Part shown: positions 53,911 to 63,790 of the stretch, one piece after another
Numbering within the stretch: position 1 is the stretch's first letter
Layout: the number at the start of each line of letters is the position of its first letter
Source of the DNA: Prorocentrum cordatum
Taxonomy: Eukaryota > Sar > Dinophyceae > Prorocentrales > Prorocentraceae
DNA length: 64,000 nucleotides
Reading direction: 5' to 3'
Assembly: GCA_963575745.1 (NCBI GenBank)
Contig: CAUYUJ010001447.1
Location: 698,680-762,679 of the forward strand
Notes under the pieces: generated by a model
What the model was told of the DNA's origin: nothing
The model's database searches: none
The model's input: the letters and a program-made list of their open reading frames with translations, nothing else
Program-made: the position numbers and the translations under genes

Positions 53911-54134
53911 GCCCGCTGACCCGACGTCGGAGCGGTGGGGCAGCCACGAGCAGCGACGTCGGAGTCGCTGCGCATGAGGCCTTACCGCCGCACCGACCCC
54001 GCCCAGGCCCGCCGAGGGGCCCAGATCTCCGAAGGCGCGATGGTGTCTCCATCGGGGCGTGTTTCCTGGGGCTCGTGATCGGGCCAGGGGGTCGAAAAAA
54101 CCGGTCCGGGGCGGAAACCTACCCGGCGGTGCGG

Positions 54135-54310
54135 GCACGAGCTGTGCCCACATTCACCGAAGCTAGGGGGTTTGGGGCTCCCTTCCCCAGACAAAAGAGG
54201 AGGCGCACTGGATATGGATGAACATCCAGCACCTGGAGGCTCGATGTTTAACCATGTCCAGTGCGCCTCGGCCTTTCGGCGCCCCTTCCAAGAAAGTCCA
54301 AGACGGAACT
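54135..54310 (-). repeat. Inverted dispersed repeat, arm 1
   Basis: Reverse complement of 55070-55230 with changes: TTGGGGCTCCCTTCCCCAGA, AGGCGCACTGGA and GGCGCCCCTTCCAAGAAA pair with TCTGGGGAAGGGAGCCCAGA, CCAGTGCGCCTC and TTCCAAGGAAGGGGCGCCGC. The arm also has an internal AGGCGCACTGG ... CCAGTGCGCCT hairpin. Confidence 0.65.
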
Positions 54311-55070
54311 GCTTGTGGATACAAACGTCGCCCGCCCAAGATGGGCTCGGCCAGGATCCGCGAGGCGCGGCAAGGGCGGCCTGTGGGTGACCCGGCTTTG
54401 GGGTGGCACGGGGGCGACGACCCCAAGAGCGCGTCGGCCGCTGATGTCGCGTCGCGCTCAGCCGTCGGACGGAGCACCCCGACCTGCGGTCGAAGGTGGG
54501 CATGCAACGAGCCGGCCCAGAGGGATGCGCGTCGGGCCCTGGACCCTGGGCGCTGCCCGCAGGACAGCTCCTCGGCCCCAGGCCGTCCTTGCCACGGCCC
54601 TGTGGCCGCGGAGGGCCCCCGGAAGCTCAGAGCAGTGAGGCGTCACGGGACCCGCCTCCCTCTCGGGTCGGGCGAAAAGGGGGGGGGATAGCAAAGGGGG
54701 GTGTCGTGAATCAGCTCGCGCAGCTGAGTTTCCCAGCGCCTGCCAGCGCCGGAACCGGCCATGCATCGCGTCTCGAGGACTGGGCCCCTCGGTGGGGCCG
54801 AAACCAGCTGCATGCAGCAGATTTCGTGCCCCTCCCCTTCCCAATTCCCCCCCTTGCGTCCGGCCCGAGCCTCGGGACCCTGCACCCAGACATCCGGCAG
54901 CGTGCTCCTGTCCAGGCGCGCACCCCCGCCCGGGGCCGGAGACCAGACCCCCAGAGGCCGAAACGATGCCGGAAGCACGCCCTGATGGGGCAAGCCCTGC
55001 CGTCGGAGGTCTGCGTCTGCTGCACGGCCAGAGGAGGTGCAGGCAATGTCCACATCCACACCCACATCCG
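54310..55070. other. Spacer between inverted repeat arms
   Basis: GC-rich; no recognised gene. About 760 bases separate the two arms. Confidence 0.4.
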
Positions 55071-55230
55071 GTGCGACTTGGGGTTTCCAAGGAAGGGGCG
55101 CCGCAAGGCCGAGGCGCGCCGGCTGTGGATACAATGGATCGAGCCTCGAGGGGCCGCGCTTCCAGTGCGCCTCAGGTGTCTGGGGAAGGGAGCCCAGAAC
55201 GCCAAGCCTGGGCGTCGCTGAATGCGGGGA
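55070..55230 (+). repeat. Inverted dispersed repeat, arm 2
   Basis: Partner of 54135-54310, in opposite orientation. 55230-55570 holds nothing more I recognise. Confidence 0.65.
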
Positions 55231-55571
55231 AGATTCTAACTTCTCGGGCCCTAGCAAGGCACCGTTTTGGACCCTAAAGGGCCCCTTCAGGGGCCATGAA
55301 TGTCCCCTTTTCTGCAGCCTCGCTGCCCCCCATTGATCGCCCTTTCCATTACGCGAGGTCCAACCCTTGAGATCCGACGTCTCGAACGAATAACAACATT
55401 CGCGAATAATGACAATCGAAGCCTCGGACCACATCTCTCCAAGCCACTTTTCCGAGCCGGATCGATCTGTGAGGGCCCTGGGGCCCGAACCGATTCGAGA
55501 ACGCCCGGCTCGCAAACATCGCGACGCCAGGATCTCAGGGACCAGCCCAGACCCCCGTCGTCACAATTGGT

Positions 55572-55742
55572 TCACCACGTCGACCCCCACAAATCTGGAC
55601 CCCTTCCCTGGGGGGCCCGTCTTTCCTCCCGATCCATTTTTTTTTGCAGGACCGTCCCGAGGCCCCGCGAGGGCCCCTGGAGGCCGAAAATCTCGAAAAA
55701 CCTCCCGTCGCGACTCTGCTCGCGGCGCGAGGGGGTCCGAGA
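55572..55742 (+). repeat. Dispersed repeat family G, plus copy
   Basis: ACGTCGACCCCCACAAATCT, CCCCGCGAGGGCCCCTGGAG and CGCGAGGGGGTCCGAGA follow the order of the 42.76-kb copy. Confidence 0.65.
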
Positions 55743-55934
55743 TGGGCCGCACAGAGGCATGCTAGTACCAGATCTCCTCCTCGGAGGCGCGCGCCCGACC
55801 CGAACCTCTGGCGTATACCCATCTTGCAGCACATCGCTTCCCGAGCGGTGTGGCCAGACAGCGCCCGCCACGACGCACAGGCTGTGAGATCCCCCGAGGG
55901 GCGCGTCGCCCCTGGGGGGGCGACGCGCATGTAT

Positions 55935-56220
55935 TAGGAGGAGGAGGAGGAGGAGGAGGAGGAGGAGGAGGAGCAGGAGGAGGAGAGGAGGAGGAGGAGG
56001 AGGAGAGGAGGAGGAGGAGGGGAGGGGGACGCCGATGGGAAGCCGACGGCCCCGCCTGCCGGGCCGCGGCGGCGCCGCCGCGGCGCGGGCCGCCCGCGCG
56101 CCGCCGCCGCGCGGCGGCGGCTGCCGCCGCGCGGCGGGGCCCCGGCTGCCCGAGGCGGGCTCGGGCGGCGGCGGCGCCGCGGGGCCGCGCCGCGGGGCCG
56201 CGCTGCCTCGGGGGGGGGGG
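55935..56220. repeat. (GGA)n tract followed by CGG-rich DNA
   Basis: GGA repeats at 55935-56032, then nearly pure G+C (56040-56220) with self-complementary CGCCGCCGCGCGGCGGCGG-like words. Confidence 0.85.
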
Positions 56221-56237
56221 GCCCGGGCTGGTTTTGG

Positions 56238-56392
56238 GTCGGGCCTGTGTCCCCGTACAGAGGGGAACTTCGGCGAAGAGTTACAATACCCCAACAATTG
56301 CCCTTAAAATGCTCCAGAATTAAAAAAAAGAATCACCCGACTTTTTGTTGGACTATTTTTGCATATCCCCCCTGTAGAGGGACAGGCCCGAC
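56238..56392. mobile_element. MITE family 1, copy E
   Basis: Left end GTCGGGCCTGTGTCCCCGTA; right end CCTGTAGAGGGACAGGCCCGAC, with GGACTATTTTTGCATAT just inside, as in copy A. Right flank TTAAG. Confidence 0.8.
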
Positions 56393-56419
56393 TTAAGCCC
56401 AGGACTGGGTGCAGCCGGT

Positions 56420-56615
56420 CCTGGGCCCCCAGACCCCCTCTGGCAATGAGAAGATCAGGACGGGAGGCCTCTCTTCATCCTCGGCGTCTGGCGACCCTTG
56501 CCGTTCCTCGGGGCTGTCACAAAAAAACGGCTCAGGATGGCAAACCGGCCCCGGGGAATGGGTCGAGACCTCTGAGGGTCGACGCTATGATAAAAATCAT
56601 GACGTCGGGGGCCTT
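56420..56615 (-). repeat. Dispersed repeat family G, minus copy
   Basis: CCAGACCCCCTC, GGACGGGAGG, CTCGGGGCTGTCACAAAAAA and GAGACCTCTGAGGGTCGACG are the reverse complement of the 42.76-kb copy in order. It starts about 25 bases right of MITE copy E. Confidence 0.65.
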
Positions 56616-56981
56616 GGGTTGCAGTCGGACCTAGGCCAGAAGAGCATCCCACGAGGACATGGGGCCCTCCGTCGGCCACAACGCACAGAACATCCAGGGG
56701 TACCCTCCCCAGGGTGCACAGGAATACCATCAAACACCACACGAAGATCGCTAGGGCACCCTCCGCGAACCGACCTCGATGTTATACCTCGGGCCGGCTG
56801 TAGCAATGAATGGGCCCTAACCCTTTGGAAGGGGACCTAAGTCAGGAGGGCCAGAAACATCAGGGGTAGGGGGTCTTTGCTGTAGACGCGTCAAACCAAA
56901 CCGCCCAGATGTATGATCCCCATAGCAATGACTGGGGCATCAGTGTGGCTACATCTTGATCGTATTATTCTGCTTATAGAG

Positions 56982-57194
56982 GCCTCCTAGATGGGGTCGG
57001 TGTACATGGGGTCGGAGGATCGCGCCGCAATGCCGATACATCGGCGATACATCGCAGATGCATCGGCGACATCGGCAATACATCGGCGACGCCGGCGTGG
57101 AGAAAATCGGGCTCCGCATCGAGCCGCATCGCCGATTCATCGGCGATGCGGCGCGGTCCTCCGACCCCACCTACTCCGATGCCATCTGGGAGGC
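56982..57194. mobile_element. Foldback element, family 2, copy 3
   Basis: About 213 bases. Left GCCTCCTAGATGGGGTCGG ... GTCGGAGGATCGCGCCGC; right GCGGCGCGGTCCTCCGACCC ... GATGCCATCTGGGAGGC. The interior is ACATCGGCGATACATCG-type words. It is flanked by TAGAG on both sides (TTATAGAG at the left, CTAGAG at the right), a possible short target duplication. Confidence 0.75.
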
Positions 57195-57199
57195 CTAGA

Positions 57200-58420
57200 G
57201 GTTAGGGGTTCTTGTATCTTCGAGGAAGGACGATGCGGCGGCAGACCGCGCTGCGACCTCGAAGTCACACGGTGTACTCACCGCGCGGCCCGTCCCCAGA
57301 GCTCCGACGTTTCTACAAATAAAAATGGTTGGCGCGGGCGGCTGTTGTTGGCTGCCTTCGGCCTCCGGGGGCCCTCGAGGGGCCCCCGGGAGCGTCAGAC
57401 AACGACTCGGGCCGAACAAACAACAGTCCTGTGGAAGGCGTGGTCCAGATCTATACGAAGCCCGCGCATCGACAAACATAGTGGAAGAGCCGGATGTCTG
57501 GGTCGCCGCGCGGCAGCGGGCCCCTGCAGGCACCCAGGCGTCCGAGGCAGCCGCGGGAAGCCCACCGAGGCCCCAAACGTGGCTCTCCACCGGGTGCTCT
57601 CAAGGCTCGGGGAGTCCACAGTCGGCCCGCGCTGTTCAGGCGGGCGTGCGGGGTCGGTGAGCGTGCGGAGGAAGTACACGCTGGCGTCCAATATACGACT
57701 GCTCTCGAGCATGCCTGATTCGAGCTTGATATAGACGTTTTGGGTATGGTCGCTTTGGGTATGGTCGTTGGGGGCATGCCTGAACCAATCGCAGCAGCCC
57801 TTTGGGCTGAGGTGGTCTGTCGAGATCGTTCTTCCCTCTTCCAAGAACCCTCTCTCCTTTGGGGCGGGGTACCCTCCCCCTCCCCCTCGTTGAGGTTTTT
57901 GTTGGTGGGGGCGCGATCGGTCAGGGCGCCCAGGATGGCCAGAGATTGCTCCAAGAGGGCCTCAAAGGCTCCAAGATGGCCTCCAAGGCGGCTCAAAATA
58001 GCCGAAGATGGTTCAACATAGCTTCCGACAAGGCGGGGCGAGCAGGACCCCCACGAAACGCGCTCGGCGAGGCGCAGCCGCGTGAACGCATCCCAGGGCA
58101 GGAAATCCCTCAAGCACCGACGGCAGCGGCCGAGAGCACCACCGGAGAGCGACCCGAAGCCCAGAGCCATGCGGCCGCCGCAGACTCCCCACGCGGCAGG
58201 GCCACCGCTCACCGCGTGGGGGACCCCGAGCCGCCTTCCGCGCCACCGCGCTCCGAGCCGCGGCCGGGCGGGCGCCGGGCGCGGTGCATCTGGCGGGCCC
58301 GCGCGCCCCCCGCGCCCGGCGCGGGGAGTCGATGCTCGTGGCAGCCGGTGCTGGAAGGAAGGGGGGCGGAGTGAGGGGGGGAGGCGGAGGAACGCAGTGG
58401 AGAGCGAGCCTTCCTCCTCC
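57200..58420. other. Spacer without recognised gene
   Basis: 57335-57460 is a diverged minus-orientation family-G segment (GGCCTCCGGGGGCCCTCGAG ... GGTCCAGATCT). 57735-57770 has a CTTTGGGTATGGTCG direct repeat. No gene. Confidence 0.4.
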
Positions 58421-58423
58421 TTT

Positions 58424-58735
58424 TCCTCATCCTCTGCTCCCTCCTCCTCCTCCTCCTCCTCCTCCTCCTCCTCCTCCTCCTCCTCCTCCTCCTCCTCCTC
58501 CTCCTTTCCTCCTCCTCTCCTCCTCCTCCTCCTCCTCCTCCTCCTCCTCCTCCTCCTCCTCCTCCTCCTCCTCCTCCTCCTCTCCTCCTCCTCCTCCTCC
58601 TCCTCTCCCCCTCTCCTCCTCCCCTCCTCCTCCTCCTCCTCTCCTCCTCCTCCTCCTCCTCCTCCTCCTCCTCCTCCTCCTCCTCCCCCTCCCCCCTCCC
58701 CTCCCCCTCCCCCTCCCCCTCTCCCTCACCACTCC
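58424..58735. repeat. (TCC)n tract, about 310 bases
   Basis: CCT repeats, becoming CCCTCCCC at the right end. 58735-59230 holds no recognised gene. Confidence 0.95.
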
Positions 58736-59234
58736 TACTCCTGCCCGCGATTCTGCGCGCACGGGAGAGATGGCAGGCGAGGCAACCAGGGGAAGGGTGA
58801 GGATGAGGACGAGGTGTGGGTGGCAAGGTGGAGGAGGGAGGAGGTCGGCGTCTTCGTCGAACGTCAGAATGTGTCTGTACCGTTCTCGTGTCAGAAGCAG
58901 CACGACGCTGAGAAATTGTTCGGGACCCCCCCCCCGGATCAGAAAAGAAAGCGCCCGCAAAGAGCGCCACCGCCCATCGCTGCACAGTGCCCGGGAGGCG
59001 GTTCGAAGGCCGCACTGGGCAAGGAGACGGAGGAGGGAGAGGAGTAGGAGTAGGACATTCGAAGACATTCGAGCGAGGGGCTCCGCGGTCGACTCGGCCG
59101 CCGCGGCCCCCGCCCGCGCAGGCCGCGCGGGCTCTCAGGGGTCGCGACCCCACCCCGTGAGCAGGGCGGGCGTCCACCCCACTGGCACTCCAGGCCAGAG
59201 TATCTCTGCGGGGCCGTAGCCCCGTGCCATGAGG

Positions 59235-60660
59235 TCAACCACGAGGTCGTCGCCCAGCTGCAACTCGTGGTAGCCGCCCGCCGTTAGGCGGGATCGTCCC
59301 ATCTGGCCAATTCTGGCCAGCCATTGGTGGTAATCCTTGTCGTAGCCGACGAAGTACAGTAGTCCCGCTCTGCGTGATCTTGTTCCTGCACTCCGTCGCC
59401 AGTAGGTTCACTCTGCCGTGTCCGTAGTCGTTGTGCGAAGCCACCGCAGCACAATTCCAGCACCAGAACTGCCCATGGGCCACTGCAATGCTGTGGCTGT
59501 CGTGGATCACTTTGTCTTTGATCTCAATCAGCTCGTTGTTGGGAACACGGACTGCATGTCCATGATCTGCTCGGTGTGTCTCGTACTGCCTCCCGATGCA
59601 CACGTTAGCCTTCATCCAGTCGACCACGCTGTACTTGCCTGGGGTTAGCCAGCACTCTTGGCATACCCATTGCCCTTTCTTCTTTCGCATTCTGTGGCCC
59701 GACTCCTTCTCGATCTGATATCTTCTTTCCTTTGCTATTTTCTTCGGCATCTGCTTGGGCCTCTCAAGCTTGGTGGGGTCCGCATCCTTGCACACCTCGT
59801 GGATGATCGCTGCTGCCCGCCTTTGGGCCCTCATAAGTGTAGTCTCCACTTCCACCAACACCTTGACCTCCTGCCGTATTTCTGCCATTGCCTCTTCTGC
59901 TCCTCGCTGCGCCAACGTATTCGCCATCTCATTGCCCATGCTGGTGTGGAACTCCTGGCCAGCCTGCTTAACCGATTCGCCGTCGAGGTGGGGTAAGCAC
60001 TTCTGGACACGTACTCCATACACACCGCCAGACCGCCTGCTGAGCAGAAGTTTTATCCTTTCCCACCATGGTCGCTGAGCACCTTGGGGCTGCTCGTAAT
60101 ACTTGAGGGTCCAGCCATTCATAACCATCTGGCAGTCCGTGATGATCAATAACGGGCCTCGCGTCAGCGCCAATGCCCAGAAAAGTCCTGCATGTTCAGC
60201 AGCGGGTACACTTTGTTCTCCATCTACGGTGCCATAGAACCCGATATGGTCTGTGCCTTCAATGAAACCCGTGCTGTCGTTCGGCAGGCTGGCCTTGTAG
60301 ATCTCGTGGGCCACCACATGCGTGGCTGCTGGTCGGTCCTCATCATTGTCTTCATAATTTCTAGGCATTTCCTGGTCACAAGTGGGTGCTCGGTCTTGCA
60401 ATAGTTCGCGGGACTTGGCCTTGATGCCCGCTACGCTGTCGAACCAGTGGGATATGTATGCTTCTCTTTCCCAGCCCGTAAGGGTGAGGGAATAATCTTA
60501 CGCGTCTTTCAGCTTCTTCTTGGACGATCTCCATTGCATATCACGAAGGTCCTTCGCGATCTGGCTAGTGCTTCGGGTCTGGTATCTTGCTTTGAGTAAT
60601 TGTCGTAGTGCTGCTTGTTCTGGTTGTCGCAGGTAGCTTTCCATGTACGGTTCACACCAC
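59235..60660 (-). pseudogene. Retroelement RNase H region, broken
   Basis: Minus-strand frame of 388 codons (59235-60401). It continues upstream in the same frame to an in-frame TAA (60498-60500) and beyond it to about 60660, where a GGA tract begins. Residues about 53-170 match RNase H of LINE-type retroelements: VPAAEHAGLFWALAL (Glu69), GPLLIITDCQMVMNGW (Asp89), HTSMGNEMANTLAQRGAE. The last catalytic Asp (GNExAD) is Asn161. Two Cys-rich parts follow: WVCQECWL, then FWCWNCAAVASHND with later His and Cys, which may bind zinc. RNase H removes the RNA strand during reverse transcription. No reverse transcriptase is seen next to it. The stop, the Asn and the GGA insertion point to a dead copy. 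A host-gene origin is less likely. Confidence 0.65.
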
Positions 60661-60674
60661 ATCTTCCAATTAGC

Positions 60675-61650
60675 TTGGGGGAGGAGGAGGAGGAGGAGGA
60701 GGAGGAGCAGCAGGAGGAGGAGGAGGAGGAGGATGAGAAGGAGGAGGGGGAGGAGGGAGGAGAGGAGGAGGAGGAGGAGGAGGAGGAGGAGGAGGAGGAG
60801 AGGAGGAGGAGGAGGAGGAGGAGGAGGAGGGGGAGGAGGAGGAGGAGGAGGAGGAGGAGGGAGGAGGAGAGGAGGAGGAGGAGGAGGAGAGGGGGGGGGG
60901 AGGACAGGAGGGAGGAGGAGGAGGAGGAGAAGGACAAGGGGAGGAGGAGGAGGAGGAGGACATGGGGAGGAGGAGGACGAGGAGGAGGACCAGTGCAAAC
61001 CCAAGAGTCATCAACGATGTTGGAATAAACCCTCCACCAAGCTCCCTCCTCACAGGCGCTTGCAATGGGTCATTTCCACTGAAGGAACTGCCTCGTTGGA
61101 AGACAACTGTTTGAATACCCTGAAGCATGCCAACATCACGGGTCAACCTGACTGTTGCGTCTTGGCGATCTCGAGTCGTGCCAGGACGCCAATCCTGGGA
61201 CTTCAACACCGAGAACCAACATAACCGTTGCACCCTCATAATCTGGAATCCTTCCAAAACACTTTGTCTGGTGCGCTGGTCATGGGAACCCGTGAAGCTC
61301 TTATAAATTTTGCCAGCGAATGTGCGCGGCGCTGAGACGAGAGCCAAGTTTTGAAAATGAACCGCCCTCAATCCGTCAAGCTCTTGAACATCTTGCAAGA
61401 CGAATGTGCGCGGCGCTACGGCGAGAGCCACACTCTGAAACGACCCGCCCTCAATCCGTGGAACTCCTGCACATGTTTAAAACGAATGCACGCGGCGCTA
61501 AGGCGAGAATCACATTTGAAAACCACCCGCCCTCGATGCGTGAAACTGTTGCAACTGTTGAACCCGAATGTGCGCGGCGCTGAGGCGATAGCCACATTTT
61601 GAAAACCACCCTTCCTCCATCTGTTCAGCTGGTGCCACTGTTTAATCCTC
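60675..61650. repeat. Composite dispersed repeat, copy 2: GGA tract, unique part, 83-base tandem
   Basis: GGA tract at 60675-60990; then about 280 bases matching 29975-30250 (CATTTCCACTGAAGGAACTG, TTTGAATACCCTGAAG, GGAATCCTTCCAAAACAC); then four units of an 82-84-base repeat marked by GTGCGCGGCGCT at 61321, 61405, 61487 and 61569. Confidence 0.85.
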
Positions 61651-61749
61651 AGCGTCATAAATTGCGAGGAAGTCTCAGGCGAAATGCCCGGCCCGCCCTA
61701 AAAACTGGCCTCGGGGTGCGACAGGGAGAAGATACTTATGAGGAAAAGG

Positions 61750-61910
61750 AATGGAGGAGGAGGAGGAGGAGGAGGAGGAGGAGGAGGAGGAGGATGAGGA
61801 GGAGGAGGAGGAGGAGGAGGAGGAGGAGGGAGGAGGGAGGAGGAGGAGGAGGAGGAGAAGGAGGAGGAGGGAGGAGGAGGAGGAGGAGGAGGAGGAGGTG
61901 GAAGAGAAGG
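61750..61910. repeat. (GGA)n tract
   Basis: About 160 bases of GGA repeats. Confidence 0.95.
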
Positions 61911-62044
61911 GGACTGACCTGTTGGCAGAGACGGTCCGAGTACAGGGCGAGCCCACTCGCCACCTGGCGAGCGCAACCCCCAGAGCTCGAGGCGAGGGGG
62001 CCTGAACCAATGCCTACGGCCTACAGTCGAAGCACGGCCACAAG

Positions 62045-62245
62045 AACGAGCGTCAAGAACAGAAGGCCCCTTCGGCGAAGGCCCAGGGCCCCCAGCGCAA
62101 CGAGCACTTCAAGGTGGAGGGCCCGAGCACGAAAAACACCAAGGTACCCCTCCAAAGCTGAGGCCCAAGGCCCCCACAGCGAAGAATACTTCTTCAAGAC
62201 TGAGGACCCCAACGCGAAGAACACCAAAAACACAACTCCGAAGCT
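62045..62245. repeat. Degenerate tandem of about 57-60 bases
   Basis: Recurring ACTTCAAG, AAAGCTGAGG, CGAAGAA(C/T)AC and GGCCCCCA words. 62245-62630 holds nothing I recognise. Confidence 0.5.
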
Positions 62246-62637
62246 GAGGCTGTGCAGCTCGTCGAGCTCCGGGCGCAGGCGACGGTGGGCCCAATGGGGG
62301 TGCCCGAGAGGCAGCCGAGCAGCCCGGCCCAGGGGCCGGCGACGGAGACCTCGTGCTCCCAAGCAGCCCCGGGAGCGCCTGCAGCGGGGAGGTGGGTGGT
62401 CGGCTGGACGACGGGGGGGAGGACGCAGAGGAGGAGGGAGAAAGGAAAGAGTCATGGGGAAGCGGGGGAGGGCGAACCCTCCTCTTGCTCCGCTCCGCCC
62501 GAGGGAAAGGCGGAGGGGGAAGCCGTCTGGCAGCACTCTTCGAGCCTGCTGGACGCCTCCTGGAGGCCATGAAGAATTATCTTGTCCTATGTTGCGCCAT
62601 CTTGGAGGACATCTTGTGATACGGGCAGGAGCTTGTG

Positions 62638-62785
62638 CTTAGCGCGTCGCGGCGGCGGCCCCGGCGACACGCCATGCCCTGCAGGCTGATGGCGTGTCGC
62701 TCTGCTCTGCGGGGCGGAAGGCAGGGGAAAGCGGGACGTTAAAGCTCGGGGACTGGGCCGTGGCTAGCGTGTCACGCCGAAGCCC
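62638..62785. mobile_element. Inverted-repeat element, family 3, copy 3
   Basis: CTTAGCGCGTCGCGGCGGCG, GGCGACACGCCATGCC, GGCGTGTCGCTCTGCTCTGC and GGCTAGCGTGTCACGCC. Uninterrupted, so it serves as the reference for the split copy at 52.2 kb. Confidence 0.55.
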
Positions 62786-62829
62786 CCAGTGGGAGAGAAC
62801 GGGCGGCGCCAAGCAAACGTTCCTGGGTC

Positions 62830-62925
62830 AAATTCGTGTCGGATTCGTCGGATGCGTGTCGAAGCCGTGTCAAATCCGCATCGAATCCACGTCAAATCCG
62901 CGTCGAGTCCGCATCGAACCCTCCA
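62830..62925. repeat. Short tandem of TCGAATCCGCA-type words
   Basis: About 8-9 words of 10-12 bases (GTGTCGAAGCCGTGTC, CATCGAATCCACGTC, CGTCGAGTCCGCATC). 62925-63480 holds nothing I recognise. Confidence 0.7.
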
Positions 62926-63484
62926 GCACAAGAAAAGACACCAATTTGGGGGACAGGCGAGGTCCCGCGAAGATGCGACGTAAGGCCCTGGGGGCCGTCA
63001 AGGGCCCCCGCATGCCAGCAATTGGCAAAACAATGCATCGTGTTTTGTCCGCAAAGTGGTCGGCAAGCACACAGGACCGAAACATAAACATGTTTGCCAG
63101 CGTGGACCCCAAACAATAATTTACTGCACTCTGGATGTGTCACATGTGCAAACTGCAACACACGTAGTGCTATGATTTGCGCCATAGGCTGCGCTGGGAA
63201 CGTGGCGGGACTTCGCCGGAGTGATTGCGAAGACTGCGCCGCGAAGACAGACAGTCCACAAGAACAGATGCTGGATGAGCTGGCGGGCGCGAGCGAGGCG
63301 GGAGCGCGTCATGGATGCGGCGGGGGGATGACCTGTGTATCATTCTTCCCGGTCAGAGTGTGAAAACGGCAGTCGCCTCTGCAGATGAAGCCATCGCTGT
63401 GAGGGCCTTGCGCGCCAAGCCGGGGCGGCCACGGGAAAAATCCGCGGGCTAAAGACGCACGCCTCCTGCGTAACACTTCTTTTG

Positions 63485-63790
63485 CTGCGTCGGCGGCGAG
63501 GCAGGGGTCGTCTGCGCTAGCGGGAAAGCCTAAACTGAAGGGGCCCAAGGACACACAAATTACACACAAATAGCAGGATTCCCAATCTGTTCCTACATTT
63601 GTGGGGTTTTTGTTTTCCCCCCACACACTTCCCATATTTTCGCATATTTTCCTCGGAATCGACGATTAATTATGTTTGTGTGTTGTTTCCCCTCCTGATT
63701 AACACCTGTTTTTGCGTCGGCTATGAGCCGGGGGTCGTCTGCGCTAGCGGCCAGGCCCAAACGGGGGTGCCGTTAGAGCGAAGTGTGCCA
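63485..63790 (+). repeat. Dispersed repeat family H with a flanking direct repeat
   Basis: 63548-63700 matches 45355-45520 (ACACACAAATAGCAGGA, CACTTCCCATATTTTC, TCCTCGGAATCGACGATT, CCCTCCTGATT). The sequence GGGGTCGTCTGCGCTAGCGG lies on both sides (63506 and 63731) with similar neighbours. 63790-64000 holds no recognised gene. Confidence 0.7.
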
